A DNA stretch of 64,000 nt from Vreelandella neptunia. GTDB lineage: Bacteria; Pseudomonadota; Gammaproteobacteria; Pseudomonadales; Halomonadaceae. The notes below the pieces were generated by a model that saw only the letters and a list, made by a program, of their open reading frames with translations, was not told the DNA's origin and searched no databases. Within the stretch, counting starts at the first letter, position 1, and every line of letters begins with the position of its first letter. The position numbers and the translations under genes are program-made. The stretch is taken from the NCBI RefSeq assembly GCF_000712975.1, contig NZ_JHQL01000002.1, positions 620,001 to 684,000 on the forward strand, in the 5' to 3' direction. Of the stretch, positions 35,017 through 43,829 are shown one piece after another.

Positions 35017-35931
35017 TTAGCACCAAGCCAGCAAACGCTGCTGAGCATAACGCGTAAAGCCTGCCTGAGCATATACACGCTTTGCTGGAACATTCTGTGT
35101 ATCGACAGTGAGCGTAATGTCGCGGGCTTCCGCCTTGCTAGCCAACGCCTGCGCTTGTTGAATAATTTCCTTGCCCATTCCCCCGCCACGCCAATCAGGT
35201 AGCAGCCCCATCAACTGCAATGACCAGCGCTGTGTAACAGGGTTGGAAGCAAGTAATAATACACCGATAGTTTCCCCCTGATGTTTAAGCTGATACCAGT
35301 TATCTGGGGCATTCGGCGCTTGGTCATAAAATCCCGCTAGTAACGCGTCAATGGTGAGCACTTCGCGAAGCTCTGGGCAGTCTAACGAGCCTTCGCTTAC
35401 TTTCTCTACTAACGCCCGCTGTTGAGCGGGAGTCAATTCAGCAAAGGGGCTTAGTATCAGTAGATTAGCGGGTGATTGAACGGTTTGGCACTGCCACACA
35501 AGATGCTCCAGAGTGGCAAGCGCCCGCATACCGTGGGTCACTAACCTTGTTTCCCAGCTGGCCGCATCGTCGGATAACGCCACATGGCATAGCGCAATCG
35601 GCTGCTCGTTTACCCAGCCCTGCAAGGCTTTCAACAACGCATCAACTGACGAATTATGCTGCCTGGGTAGCCAAAGCTGCGCCATTTGATTAGCCAATGG
35701 CTGTACCCAGGCGGCGGCTTCGATATGGCCCGCTTGAGTGGCTATCCAAAGGCCTTGCCATATAGTGTCAGGACCCGCTTTTACGGTTGATAAGGCATGC
35801 TGCAATGCAGGTTGTTGCGCAGGATCATGCACGGCAGCTAACTGCAGCAATGCTTCACGCCGTTGTTCACGTGGGCACTGCATTACTGTGGTAGTTAAGG
35901 AGCGATGGCCGAAAGGAGAATGACGTGTCAT
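35017..35931 (-). CDS. GNAT-family acetyltransferase
   Basis: A 304-residue protein whose C-terminal part is a GNAT domain: LMGLLPDWRGGGMGKEIIQQAQALA carries the acetyl-CoA P-loop (Q/RxxGxG/A form), followed by NVPAKRVYAQAGF, typical of the family's last strand-helix unit. The N-terminal half has no clear motif and may be a second, degenerate GNAT domain. Substrate unknown. The start is at the ATG with CAGGAA 7 bases upstream. It is divergent from the response regulator, with a tandem duplication between them. Confidence 0.82.
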   Translation of the reverse strand: MTRHSPFGHRSLTTTVMQCPREQRREALLQLAAVHDPAQQPALQHALSTVKAGPDTIWQGLWIATQAGHIEAAAWVQPLANQMAQLWLPRQHNSSVDALLKALQGWVNEQPIALCHVALSDDAASWETRLVTHGMRALATLEHLVWQCQTVQSPANLLILSPFAELTPAQQRALVEKVSEGSLDCPELREVLTIDALLAGFYDQAPNAPDNWYQLKHQGETIGVLLLASNPVTQRWSLQLMGLLPDWRGGGMGKEIIQQAQALASKAEARDITLTVDTQNVPAKRVYAQAGFTRYAQQRLLAWC

Positions 35932-35943
35932 GTTACGTTCCTG

Positions 35944-35983
35944 AGTAGCCCGCCATGAATGAAAGTAGCCCGCCATGAATGAA
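35944..35983. repeat. Perfect 2 x 20-bp tandem duplication
   Basis: AGTAGCCCGCCATGAATGAA is repeated exactly, head to tail, in the 69-base gap between two divergent genes. The second copy runs into AGGAG, the ribosome site of the response-regulator gene. Confidence 0.95.
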
Positions 35984-36000
35984 AGGAGTCATCCATCGAT

Positions 36001-36660
36001 ATGCGCATTTTACTGGTTGAGGACGACCCCAGTTTAGCGTCAGGGATTCGTATGGCGCTAAAACCTGAGCACTATACGGTAGATCATTTAGCCGATGGCG
36101 ATAACGCGCTTCATGCGCTTAAAAATGAACCCTTTGATGCGGTCATCCTGGACCTTGGTTTACCAACGATCGATGGAATGGAAGTGCTGCGCGCTATTCG
36201 GCGACATGGCAGCCAACTGCCTATTTTAGTTCTGACCGCCCGCGATGCGGTGGATAACCGTATCGAAGGGTTGGATGCAGGAGCCGACGATTACATCACC
36301 AAACCCTTCGAGGTAGCAGAATTAAAAGCGCGCCTGCGTGCTTTATTGCGCCGCAGTCAAGGGCAAAGCAGCGGCTTACTCAACTGCCGGGGAATTAGCC
36401 TGGACCCTCAGACCTTACAGGTCAGTTATCAACATCAAGTGATCACGCTTTCGCGTCGTGAGCTGACATTACTACAGGAGTTTATGAGCCACCCAGGTCG
36501 TGTCTTTACCCGCGATACCTTAACGCGTTTAGTGTACGGCTGGGAGGAAGAAGTCGAGAGTAACGCTATCGAAGTTCATATCCACCACTTACGACGAAAG
36601 CTGTTTCCTGAGGTTATTCGCACCGTGAGAGGGATCGGCTATGTCATGGATAAATCATAA
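36001..36660 (+). CDS. OmpR-family response regulator (QseB/PmrA-like)
   Basis: Two-component regulator of 219 residues. The receiver domain begins MRILLVEDDPSLASGI, with phospho-accepting Asp51 in ILDLGLPTIDG and the KPFEVAELKAR lysine. The winged-helix domain ends EVHIHHLRRKLFPEVIRTVRGIGYV, characteristic of the QseB/PmrA/BasR branch. The AGGAG site is 12 bases from the ATG, rather far. It forms an operon with the kinase 25 bases downstream. Target genes cannot be inferred. Confidence 0.9.
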   Translation: MRILLVEDDPSLASGIRMALKPEHYTVDHLADGDNALHALKNEPFDAVILDLGLPTIDGMEVLRAIRRHGSQLPILVLTARDAVDNRIEGLDAGADDYITKPFEVAELKARLRALLRRSQGQSSGLLNCRGISLDPQTLQVSYQHQVITLSRRELTLLQEFMSHPGRVFTRDTLTRLVYGWEEEVESNAIEVHIHHLRRKLFPEVIRTVRGIGYVMDKS

Positions 36661-36685
36661 TGGTTAACGTACACAAGGCAAGCGC

Positions 36686-38098
36686 ATGAGTTCTATTCGT
36701 CAACGCACCCTGGGGCTTGCGCTGCTTGTGTTTGGCGCGAGCATGCTAGTGATTGGCTTTATTAGCTATCGCTATGCCGCCCATGAAATCGAAGAACTTC
36801 ACGATGCTAGCCTGGCACAAAGTGCCCGTTTGCTAGAAGGATTACTACAGGCACCACTGCCCGATAGCGACCGTACGCTTTTACTAGAAAGTGTGGAGAG
36901 TGCGCTGCTTAGTGCCGAGCAATCCAATCATCGTTTTGCAGATCATCGCTATGAGAGCAAGCAGGCATTTCAGCTTTGGGATGGCGATCGCCTACTGCTG
37001 CGTTCCGCCAGCGCCCCCGAAATACAGCTTACCCAGCAACCATCTGGTTATTCAACGCTTACAGTGAATCAACACGACTGGCGCGTTTTTGTTCTGGAAA
37101 TAACAGGCACTAACAAACGCGTAGCGGTGGGCGAACGAGAGGACGTTCGTGGTGAATTGATCAGCGCAGTAGCACTGCGTACCTTATTACCTGATCTTAT
37201 TGGCTTGCCCTTATTGACACTATTACTGTGGTGGTCAATTGGCTGGGGGCTTGCCCCCCTATCACGGATGGCAGAGCAAATCCGTGCCCGCGATCCCCAC
37301 CACCTAAAGCCACTGACGCTTCATCCACTTCCCCAGGAACTGGAAACCATTTCTAGCGCCCTAAACCGGCTGTTGGAACAGCTGCGACAGCTGCGTATTC
37401 GCGAAAAGCGTTTCATTGCCGACGCTGCCCACGAACTACGCACCCCCTTGGCGGTACTTGATTTGCACGCGCAAAATGCACTGACCGCTGACAATGCCGA
37501 TGACAGAAAAGAAGCGCTGCATCATTTACGCAGTGGAGTGAAACGTTCAACGCGGCTAGTCTCTCAACTCTTAACCCTGGCGCGCTTAGACCACGAAGAA
37601 GAACCGCTGTCAGAGTATCACCGCTGTAATGTATTACACGAAGCTCGCGAAACGTTGGCAAAGCTTGCACCACTGGCCGCCGAGCGACAACAACCGTTGT
37701 TATTAGAGGCAGACGACTCGGCTAAATGGGAAATAGAAGCGGAACCAGGAGCTATTGAGGCGCTGGTGCAAAATCTGGTGGGTAACGCCATTCAACACTC
37801 GCCTGCTCAAAGCGCTATTACGATCACGCTTAAAACATTAGCGAAAAGTGTTATTGTCATTGTTGATGATCAAGGGCCCGGTATCCCTGCAGCACAACGC
37901 AACCAGCTGATGGAGCGATTTCAACGTGCTGGGCCTGGTGCTGGCGCGGGTTTAGGTTTATCCATTGTCGAGCGCTTGGTCAAACGCCATCAGGGCGTCT
38001 TACTGCTTGATGAGGCCCCTAGCGGTGGGCTTCGTGTGCGCGCAACGTTTACCAGGAACGCCCTATCTCAACGCCAACCAAAAAATAATCGGCCATAA
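36686..38098 (+). CDS. Sensor histidine kinase (QseC/PmrB-like)
   Basis: Partner kinase of the preceding regulator, 470 residues. Membrane segments at about 10-28 and 172-188 flank a periplasmic 2CSK_N-type sensor domain (about 30-170). Then come a HAMP-like linker (RMAEQIRARDPHHLKPL), the HisKA box FIADAAHELRTPLAVL with His249, and HATPase motifs NLVGNAIQHSP, DDQGPGIP and GAGLGLSIVERLVKRHQG. The 2CSK_N domain and the RIREKRFIADAAHELRTPL phrase match the QseC/BasS group. The signal sensed is unknown. Confidence 0.9.
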   Translation: MSSIRQRTLGLALLVFGASMLVIGFISYRYAAHEIEELHDASLAQSARLLEGLLQAPLPDSDRTLLLESVESALLSAEQSNHRFADHRYESKQAFQLWDGDRLLLRSASAPEIQLTQQPSGYSTLTVNQHDWRVFVLEITGTNKRVAVGEREDVRGELISAVALRTLLPDLIGLPLLTLLLWWSIGWGLAPLSRMAEQIRARDPHHLKPLTLHPLPQELETISSALNRLLEQLRQLRIREKRFIADAAHELRTPLAVLDLHAQNALTADNADDRKEALHHLRSGVKRSTRLVSQLLTLARLDHEEEPLSEYHRCNVLHEARETLAKLAPLAAERQQPLLLEADDSAKWEIEAEPGAIEALVQNLVGNAIQHSPAQSAITITLKTLAKSVIVIVDDQGPGIPAAQRNQLMERFQRAGPGAGAGLGLSIVERLVKRHQGVLLLDEAPSGGLRVRATFTRNALSQRQPKNNRP

Positions 38099-38199
38099 AG
38101 GGGCCTGTTAAGGTTCCCATAAGAATTCCGTGCAAGTGTGAAAGTACAAGACAGGCAAGCGGTTAACGACCTGTCTATTCATACGACGGAGATTCCCTG

Positions 38200-38817
38200 A
38201 TGAATATGCTAGTCCATACCCCCAAACCACTTATCCAGTTTGGTGAAACACCACTGCTTATTACGCCAACAACAAAGCAGATAACACCTGAAAGCTCTGC
38301 GTTATCGGTGCTGACGGATTTTACTCAGGTCAGACCCCAGGCAGTAACCGCGGATACGCCTATCGACGATGCTCATTTACAAATGCGCCATGGCGGTGTT
38401 CGCCTGTTGTTTGTTCTCGACAAAGCTAACCACTGCATTGGCGTACTGACTGCCAAAGAAGTCATTGGAACACGGCGCATTAACTTGGCGATGCAGCAGA
38501 GAAATCTTGATCGTACGGAAATTACAGCCGACATGATTATGACGCCCTGGCAACAGCTTAGTGCGATGCCATTTGAGCAACTTAACTCATTAACGATTGA
38601 AGACCTTGTGCTTTCTATGGAGCGCTTTACAGAGCAGCACTTATTGATTACTGAGCATAAACAAAATCAACCATTAAGCGTACGCGGTATTATTTCTGCC
38701 ACCGATATACAGCACGCCATGGGCAATAAAACCACGATGAAATTCACCTCTTCAGCAGTGCCGACTGCCAGTAGCTTTGCCGATATTTGCAAAGTCATTA
38801 CCGGGCACGATTTATAG
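38200..38817 (+). CDS. CBS-domain protein
   Basis: A 205-residue soluble protein with two CBS modules: ADTPIDDAHLQMRHGGVRLLFVLDKANHCIGVLTAKEVIG (about residues 50-90) and a second ending VRGIISATDIQHAM near 165. CBS pairs bind adenosyl ligands and usually regulate a partner domain, but none is fused here. The central MIMTPWQQLSAM is the typical link between modules. It follows the two-component genes by about 100 bases on the same strand and could be co-transcribed. Its partner is unknown. Confidence 0.8.
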   Translation: MNMLVHTPKPLIQFGETPLLITPTTKQITPESSALSVLTDFTQVRPQAVTADTPIDDAHLQMRHGGVRLLFVLDKANHCIGVLTAKEVIGTRRINLAMQQRNLDRTEITADMIMTPWQQLSAMPFEQLNSLTIEDLVLSMERFTEQHLLITEHKQNQPLSVRGIISATDIQHAMGNKTTMKFTSSAVPTASSFADICKVITGHDL

Positions 38818-38873
38818 TCTCGACATCAAATTTATAGTCATTAAGTAAAGCTAGAAAACCTACTAACAGTATT

Positions 38874-38912
38874 AAAAACACGCCCCTTATCAATGATAAG
38901 GGGCGTGTTTTT
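38874..38912. terminator. Strong bidirectional terminator between the CBS gene and nhaD
   Basis: An 18-bp perfect stem, AAAAACACGCCCCTTATC with GATAAGGGGCGTGTTTTT around loop AAT. Both strands end the stem in a T-run, so it serves the two convergent genes. Confidence 0.95.
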
Positions 38913-38931
38913 AGCTAAATTAGCTGCTAAT

Positions 38932-40398
38932 TTAAAATAGCGCTGCGTTTATCAACAAATGCGCAGCAATACTGGCAGCATACCCCAGCAAAATAGCCGG
39001 TGCCCAGCGCAGGTGGCCCGCAAAAGTATAAATACCTCGGGCTTGGCCCATTAACGCAACCCCCGCCGCAGAGCCCATTGACAGCAGGCTACCACCAACA
39101 CCAGCAGTCAATGTGATCAGCAGCCAGTTACCTTGCGACATATCGGGCGCCATGGAAAGCACCGCAAACATCACCGGAATGTTATCGACTACCGCCGAGA
39201 TAAGCCCCAAAACAACATTGGCCCACACAGGATTCCAACTGCCATACAAGGTTTCTGACAATAGACTTAAATAGCCCATAAAGCCCAGGCCACCGACACA
39301 CATCACAACTCCGTAGAAGAAGAGCAGCGTGTCCCATTCTGAGCGGGCAATACGGCTGAAGATATCAAAAGGAACAACGCTACCCAGTTGCTCAAGCTTA
39401 TTCCAGTCACCACGGCGGGAATAACGTTCACGCTTGCGCTCCAGGGAGCGTGGCAGACTGCGGCGCAGGTAGTAGCCAAAGAACTGCAGTAGGCCAAGAC
39501 CAAACATCATGCCCATCGCAGGCGGCAGATAAAGAACCGAATGGCACAATACGGAAATAGCGACAGTCACCAAAAATAGCGCGATGATGCGACGCGAACC
39601 ACGCTTTAACCAGACGTTTTCGGTGAGCGCTGCAGGTTGGCGGTTAACAATGAAGAAGTTCATGATCACCGACGGCACGATAAAATTGACAATAGCAGGC
39701 ACCAAGAGCGCAAAGAAGCCGCCAAACGGCACCTGGCCTGCCTGCCACACCATCAACGTGGTGATATCACCAAACGGGCTGAACGCACCGCCTGCGTTTG
39801 ATGCTACCACCACGTTGACACAGCACAGACTAATGAACTTTTTATCGCCTTCAGCCACTTTCAGCACCACCGCGCACATCAGCATCGCCGTGGTCATGTT
39901 GTTGGCAATGGCAGAAATACCAAAGGCAAGACATCCCGTAATCCAAAACAGACTGCGATAACTAAAGCCTTTACGTACTAGCCAAGCCCGCAGGGCATCA
40001 AAAATACGGCGTTCTTCCATAGCGTTGATGTAGGTCATCGCTACCAGCAAGAACAGCAACAACTCAGTGTATTCAAGCAGCGTTTCTTTAAACGCTGCTT
40101 CCGCTTCTTGCGGCATGCCCGCCTGTACATAGACCCACGCCACCAACGCCCAGATAAGCCCGGCGGCCACTAGTACAGGCTTGGATTTACGCATGTGAAT
40201 TAGCTCTTCGCTCATTACCAAGGCGTAGGCAAGAACAAAGATGACAACAGAGGCAATACCGGCAAACGAAGCAGTAAGATCTAACGGGCCAGAAGCGGCA
40301 TAAGAGAGGGTGGGAAAAGCAAACAAACACAACGCAATCAACAACCAAGCAAACCGGCAAGTAGACTGCCGCATTGCAAGGACGTTAGGTGGTTTCAT
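38932..40398 (-). CDS. nhaD: NhaD-type Na+/H+ antiporter
   Basis: Sodium-proton antiporter of 488 residues and about 12 membrane segments; exports Na+ at alkaline pH and is characteristic of halophilic and marine bacteria. It has a cleavable-looking N-terminal segment (LLIALCLFAFPTLSYAA). Diagnostic blocks are AIANNMTTAMLMCAVVL, SNAGGAFSPFGDITTLMVW, ISAVVDNIPVMFAVLSM and GSAAGVALMGQARGIYTF, which carry the polar residues of the ArsB/NhaD fold. It is monocistronic and ends at a strong shared terminator. Confidence 0.93.
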   Translation of the reverse strand: MKPPNVLAMRQSTCRFAWLLIALCLFAFPTLSYAASGPLDLTASFAGIASVVIFVLAYALVMSEELIHMRKSKPVLVAAGLIWALVAWVYVQAGMPQEAEAAFKETLLEYTELLLFLLVAMTYINAMEERRIFDALRAWLVRKGFSYRSLFWITGCLAFGISAIANNMTTAMLMCAVVLKVAEGDKKFISLCCVNVVVASNAGGAFSPFGDITTLMVWQAGQVPFGGFFALLVPAIVNFIVPSVIMNFFIVNRQPAALTENVWLKRGSRRIIALFLVTVAISVLCHSVLYLPPAMGMMFGLGLLQFFGYYLRRSLPRSLERKRERYSRRGDWNKLEQLGSVVPFDIFSRIARSEWDTLLFFYGVVMCVGGLGFMGYLSLLSETLYGSWNPVWANVVLGLISAVVDNIPVMFAVLSMAPDMSQGNWLLITLTAGVGGSLLSMGSAAGVALMGQARGIYTFAGHLRWAPAILLGYAASIAAHLLINAALF

Positions 40399-40482
40399 AG
40401 TAAAGTGATCCTGGCAGGGTTGGAAGAGACCGCCACGATGATAAGCACACTAACTAAGTGCTGCAACGCAGCGATCACGCTA

Positions 40483-40507
40483 AAGATGCGGCCATTTGCC
40501 GCATCTT
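40483..40507 (-). terminator. Probable glmS terminator
   Basis: AAGATGCGGC and GCCGCATCTT form a 10-bp stem with a CATTT/AAATG loop. It lies 45 bases after the glmS stop on the minus strand; the T-tail (TTTAG) is short, so efficiency is uncertain. Confidence 0.6.
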
Positions 40508-40551
40508 GTAAAGCCGTTTTACAGTGCCAGAAACATTTATTTTGTGAAGGC

Positions 40552-42378
40552 CTACTCGACCGTTACGCTCTTGGCTAAATTACGTGGCTGATCCACATCG
40601 GTGCCTTTTAGAACCGCCACGTGGTAGCTCAGAAGCTGCAGGGGCAGCGTGTATAAAAGCGGCGCCAGTGCTTCGTGAACATGAGGAAGTGTTAATACGC
40701 GAACGCCATCTTGCTCGCTGATTCCTACACGCTCATCGGCAAACACAAACAGCTGACCACCGCGGGCACGGACTTCCTGTAGGTTCGACTTTAGCTTTTC
40801 GAGCAGGTCGTCGTTAGGGGCAACTGAAATCACCGGCATTTCGCTGTCTACCAGCGCCAGCGGCCCGTGCTTTAACTCTCCAGCGGGGTAAGCCTCTGCA
40901 TGAATGTAGGAAATTTCCTTAAGCTTTAGCGCGCCTTCTAGCGCAATAGGATAGTGAGCACCACGGCCTAAAAAGAGCGCGTGATGTTTTTCCGCAAACG
41001 CTTGGGAAAGGGTTTCAACTTGGCTATCTAGCGCTAATACTTGCTGACACAGTGCAGGGAGTCCGCGTAGCGCTTCGACAATATCTTGCTGCTCTGGCTG
41101 GCCTTTAGCTTTGTTTACCGACAGCGTTAGCAGCATTAACGCAACCAGTTGTGTGGTAAATGCTTTGGTAGACGCAACGCCGATTTCTGGGCCTGCCCGT
41201 GTCATCAGCGACATATCCGATTCCCGTACCAGGGAACTGCCGGGTACGTTGCAAATAGCCAGCGACCCAACATAACTAAGCGTTTTTGCAAAACGCAGCG
41301 CTGCCAGCGTGTCCGCTGTTTCACCGGATTGCGACAGCGTGACAAACAGCGTGCCTTCAGGCACAACAGGGTGTCGATAGCGGTACTCAGAGGCCACCTC
41401 TACCTGTACTGGCACACCGGCATAGCGCTCTAGCCAGTAGCGCGCCACTAAGCCAGCATGGTAGCTGGTACCACAAGCAATAATATGAATCTGGCGGGTA
41501 GCCTGAAACAGTGTTTGGGCATCAGGGCCAAAGCTTTCAATCAATACACTGCTGCCACTTAAACGCCCTTCAAGGGCGGCACTAATGACGTCAGGCTGCT
41601 CGAAGATTTCTTTGAGCATATAGTGCCGGTAGTCGCCTTTGCTGGCGGCGCCGTCGCCATGTTCAAACGTTTGAATTGGCCGCTCAACGGGATTCCCCTG
41701 ATGGTCAACGATACGGATTGAGCCTTGCTCACGAAGCTCTACTAAATCGCCTTCTTCCAGGTAAATAAAGCGGTCGGACACTTGTAAAAGCGCTAACGGA
41801 TCCGAGGCGAGAAAAGCTTCATCGATCCCTACCCCCACCACCAGCGGACTGCCCTGACGAGCACCTACCACCACCCCTGGTTCTGCAGCGCTCATCACAC
41901 CAAGCGCGTAGGCACCGCCTAAGCCGTTGACGATTTGCTGGGTTGCTTCAAATAATGTCAGACCGGTTGCTAATTTTTCAGACAGTAAGTGGGCGATGAC
42001 TTCGGTATCAGTTTCGGAGGTAAAGCGGTAACCGCTGGCCTGTAGGGTGTCTTTGATCTGCTCGTAGTTTTCGATAATGCCGTTGTGCACCACCGCTACT
42101 TGGTCACTACTGTGATGCGGGTGGGCGTTTTCTTCAGACGGTTTACCGTGAGTAGCCCAGCGGGTATGGGCAATACCACAGGTGCCGGGTAGCGCTGCGG
42201 TGGCTAACCGTTCATCAAGAGCGGCTACCTTGCCCAAGGCGCGGTGACGCGTTAACACACCACTGTTCAGCACCGTCATACCAGAAGAGTCATAGCCGCG
42301 ATACTCCAAGCGCTTGAGGCCTTCCAGCAAAATTCCTTGCACATTACGCTGTGCAACCGCAGCAACGATGCCACACAT
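40552..42378 (-). CDS. glmS: Glutamine-fructose-6-phosphate aminotransferase
   Basis: Makes glucosamine-6-phosphate for peptidoglycan and lipopolysaccharide. The N-terminal glutaminase domain starts CGIVAAVAQRNVQ, with Cys2 as the nucleophile, and contains RWATHGKPSEENAHPH. Two SIS isomerase domains follow (CGTSYHAGLVARYW; SQSGETADTLAALR; LGRGAHYPIALEGALKLKEISYIHAEAYPAGELKHGPLAL). The length is 608. The start must be the ATG right before Cys2, with AAGGAG 8 bases upstream; an ATG two codons earlier would block the catalytic Cys. It follows glmU on the same strand. No ribozyme leader was seen. Confidence 0.97.
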   Translation of the reverse strand: MCGIVAAVAQRNVQGILLEGLKRLEYRGYDSSGMTVLNSGVLTRHRALGKVAALDERLATAALPGTCGIAHTRWATHGKPSEENAHPHHSSDQVAVVHNGIIENYEQIKDTLQASGYRFTSETDTEVIAHLLSEKLATGLTLFEATQQIVNGLGGAYALGVMSAAEPGVVVGARQGSPLVVGVGIDEAFLASDPLALLQVSDRFIYLEEGDLVELREQGSIRIVDHQGNPVERPIQTFEHGDGAASKGDYRHYMLKEIFEQPDVISAALEGRLSGSSVLIESFGPDAQTLFQATRQIHIIACGTSYHAGLVARYWLERYAGVPVQVEVASEYRYRHPVVPEGTLFVTLSQSGETADTLAALRFAKTLSYVGSLAICNVPGSSLVRESDMSLMTRAGPEIGVASTKAFTTQLVALMLLTLSVNKAKGQPEQQDIVEALRGLPALCQQVLALDSQVETLSQAFAEKHHALFLGRGAHYPIALEGALKLKEISYIHAEAYPAGELKHGPLALVDSEMPVISVAPNDDLLEKLKSNLQEVRARGGQLFVFADERVGISEQDGVRVLTLPHVHEALAPLLYTLPLQLLSYHVAVLKGTDVDQPRNLAKSVTVE

Positions 42379-42442
42379 AGCCATTTCTCCTTGGGCGTCT
42401 TAATGCGTTATTGAAACCTAACGATTCCGCGAATAGACCGCT

Positions 42443-43810
42443 TTATTTAACTTTTTTGACAGGGCGCGGCCAATCCAGTTTTTCAAGTTGTCTGCTGCGA
42501 GTAACTGCCAAGGCGTGCTCAGCAACGTCTTTAGCGATTGTTGAGCCTGCCCCAATCGTGGCACCTTTACCCACCGTCACCGGCGCTACTAAGGCGCTGT
42601 TAGAACCAATAAACGCATTATCACCAATCTGGGTAATATGCTTATTTACGCCATCATAATTACACGTAATAGTGCCCGCCCCGACATTCACATCACGCCC
42701 TAAACGCGCATCACCCACATAACTTAAGTGATTAATTTTACTACCTTCTCCAACATCAGCGTTTTTAGTTTCAACAAAGTTTCCTACCTTGGCTTTGACT
42801 GCTAGGCGTGTGCCAGGGCGTAGTCGTGCAAAGGGGCCAACTTGATTCAACCCTGCGGCCACCGTGTTATCAATCACGCTATGACTATCGATGACACTTT
42901 CAGCCCCAATTGTGCTGTTTTTAATCACGCAGTAAGGGCCAATCTTTACCCCTTCACCCAGCTCAACATCACCTTCAAATACACAGCCCACATCGATAAA
43001 CACATCGTGGCCACAGGTAAGCTTACCGCGAATATCGATTCTTGCTGGGTCCGCCAATGCTACCCCCTGCTCCATTAACTTATCCGCTAGCTGCTGCTGA
43101 TAAGCGCGCTCTAACCGGGCCATTTGTGAACGATTATTCACGCCTTCAACTTCTACTGCGCTGGCTGGCTGGGCAGTGCACACCTTCACACCTTCATCTG
43201 CTGCCATGGCAATGACATCGGTTAAGTAGTACTCGCCTTGAGCATTTTCTGCCGACAACTGGGGCAGCCACCGTTTCAGCTGGGCACTGGTCATCGCCAT
43301 AATGCCGGTGTTGCATTCGTTAATGGAAAGCTGTTCAGCGTTAGCATCTTTTTGCTCAATGATAGCGACCGCTTCGCCCTCATCATTACGAACAATACGT
43401 CCATAGCCAGAGGGGTCATCTAACGTGACGGTCAGCAGCCCCATGTGCTGCTCATCCACGTGGTTAAGAAGCGCAGCCAAAGATTCGCGACGAATCATCG
43501 GCACATCGCCATACAGAACCAACACCTTTCCGTTACCTAACTGAGACTGCGCTTGAGCCACCGCATGGCCGGTGCCTTTTTGCTCTGCTTGAATCGCAAA
43601 GGATACGTCACTCTCCGCTAGTGCTTCACACAGTTGATCTGCACCGTGGCCAATCACAACATGGGTACGCGTAGGGTTGAGTCCGCTGGCTGTGTCCAGT
43701 ACGTGTTGTACCATCGGTTTACCCGCCAAGGTGTGCAGCACTTTTGGCGTTTGCGAACGCATGCGGGTGCCTTTGCCAGCGGCAAGGATAACAACATCAA
43801 GCTCTTGCAT
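42443..43810 (-). CDS. glmU: Bifunctional GlmU (glucosamine-1-P acetyltransferase / uridylyltransferase)
   Basis: Carries out the last two steps to UDP-N-acetylglucosamine. Residues 1-230 form the uridylyltransferase domain, with VILAAGKGTRMRSQTPKVLH and VLVLYGDVPMI; the rest is the left-handed beta-helix acetyltransferase with hexapeptide repeats (GCVFEGDVELGEGVKIGPYC; GNFVETKNADVGEGSKINHLSYVGDA; NYDGVNKH). The length (455) is normal. The start is set at MQELDVVILAAG, with AGGTGA upstream. glmU then glmS on one strand gives a short hexosamine operon; in Pseudomonas the two are near atpC too. Confidence 0.96.
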   Translation of the reverse strand: MQELDVVILAAGKGTRMRSQTPKVLHTLAGKPMVQHVLDTASGLNPTRTHVVIGHGADQLCEALAESDVSFAIQAEQKGTGHAVAQAQSQLGNGKVLVLYGDVPMIRRESLAALLNHVDEQHMGLLTVTLDDPSGYGRIVRNDEGEAVAIIEQKDANAEQLSINECNTGIMAMTSAQLKRWLPQLSAENAQGEYYLTDVIAMAADEGVKVCTAQPASAVEVEGVNNRSQMARLERAYQQQLADKLMEQGVALADPARIDIRGKLTCGHDVFIDVGCVFEGDVELGEGVKIGPYCVIKNSTIGAESVIDSHSVIDNTVAAGLNQVGPFARLRPGTRLAVKAKVGNFVETKNADVGEGSKINHLSYVGDARLGRDVNVGAGTITCNYDGVNKHITQIGDNAFIGSNSALVAPVTVGKGATIGAGSTIAKDVAEHALAVTRSRQLEKLDWPRPVKKVK

Positions 43811-43829
43811 AATATTCACCTGTAACGGT

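Noticed and set aside
42379..42442. A glmS ribozyme or Mg riboswitch upstream of glmS or mgtE
   Set aside because: The gaps are too short and no matching structure was seen. The glmS ribozyme is a Gram-positive feature.
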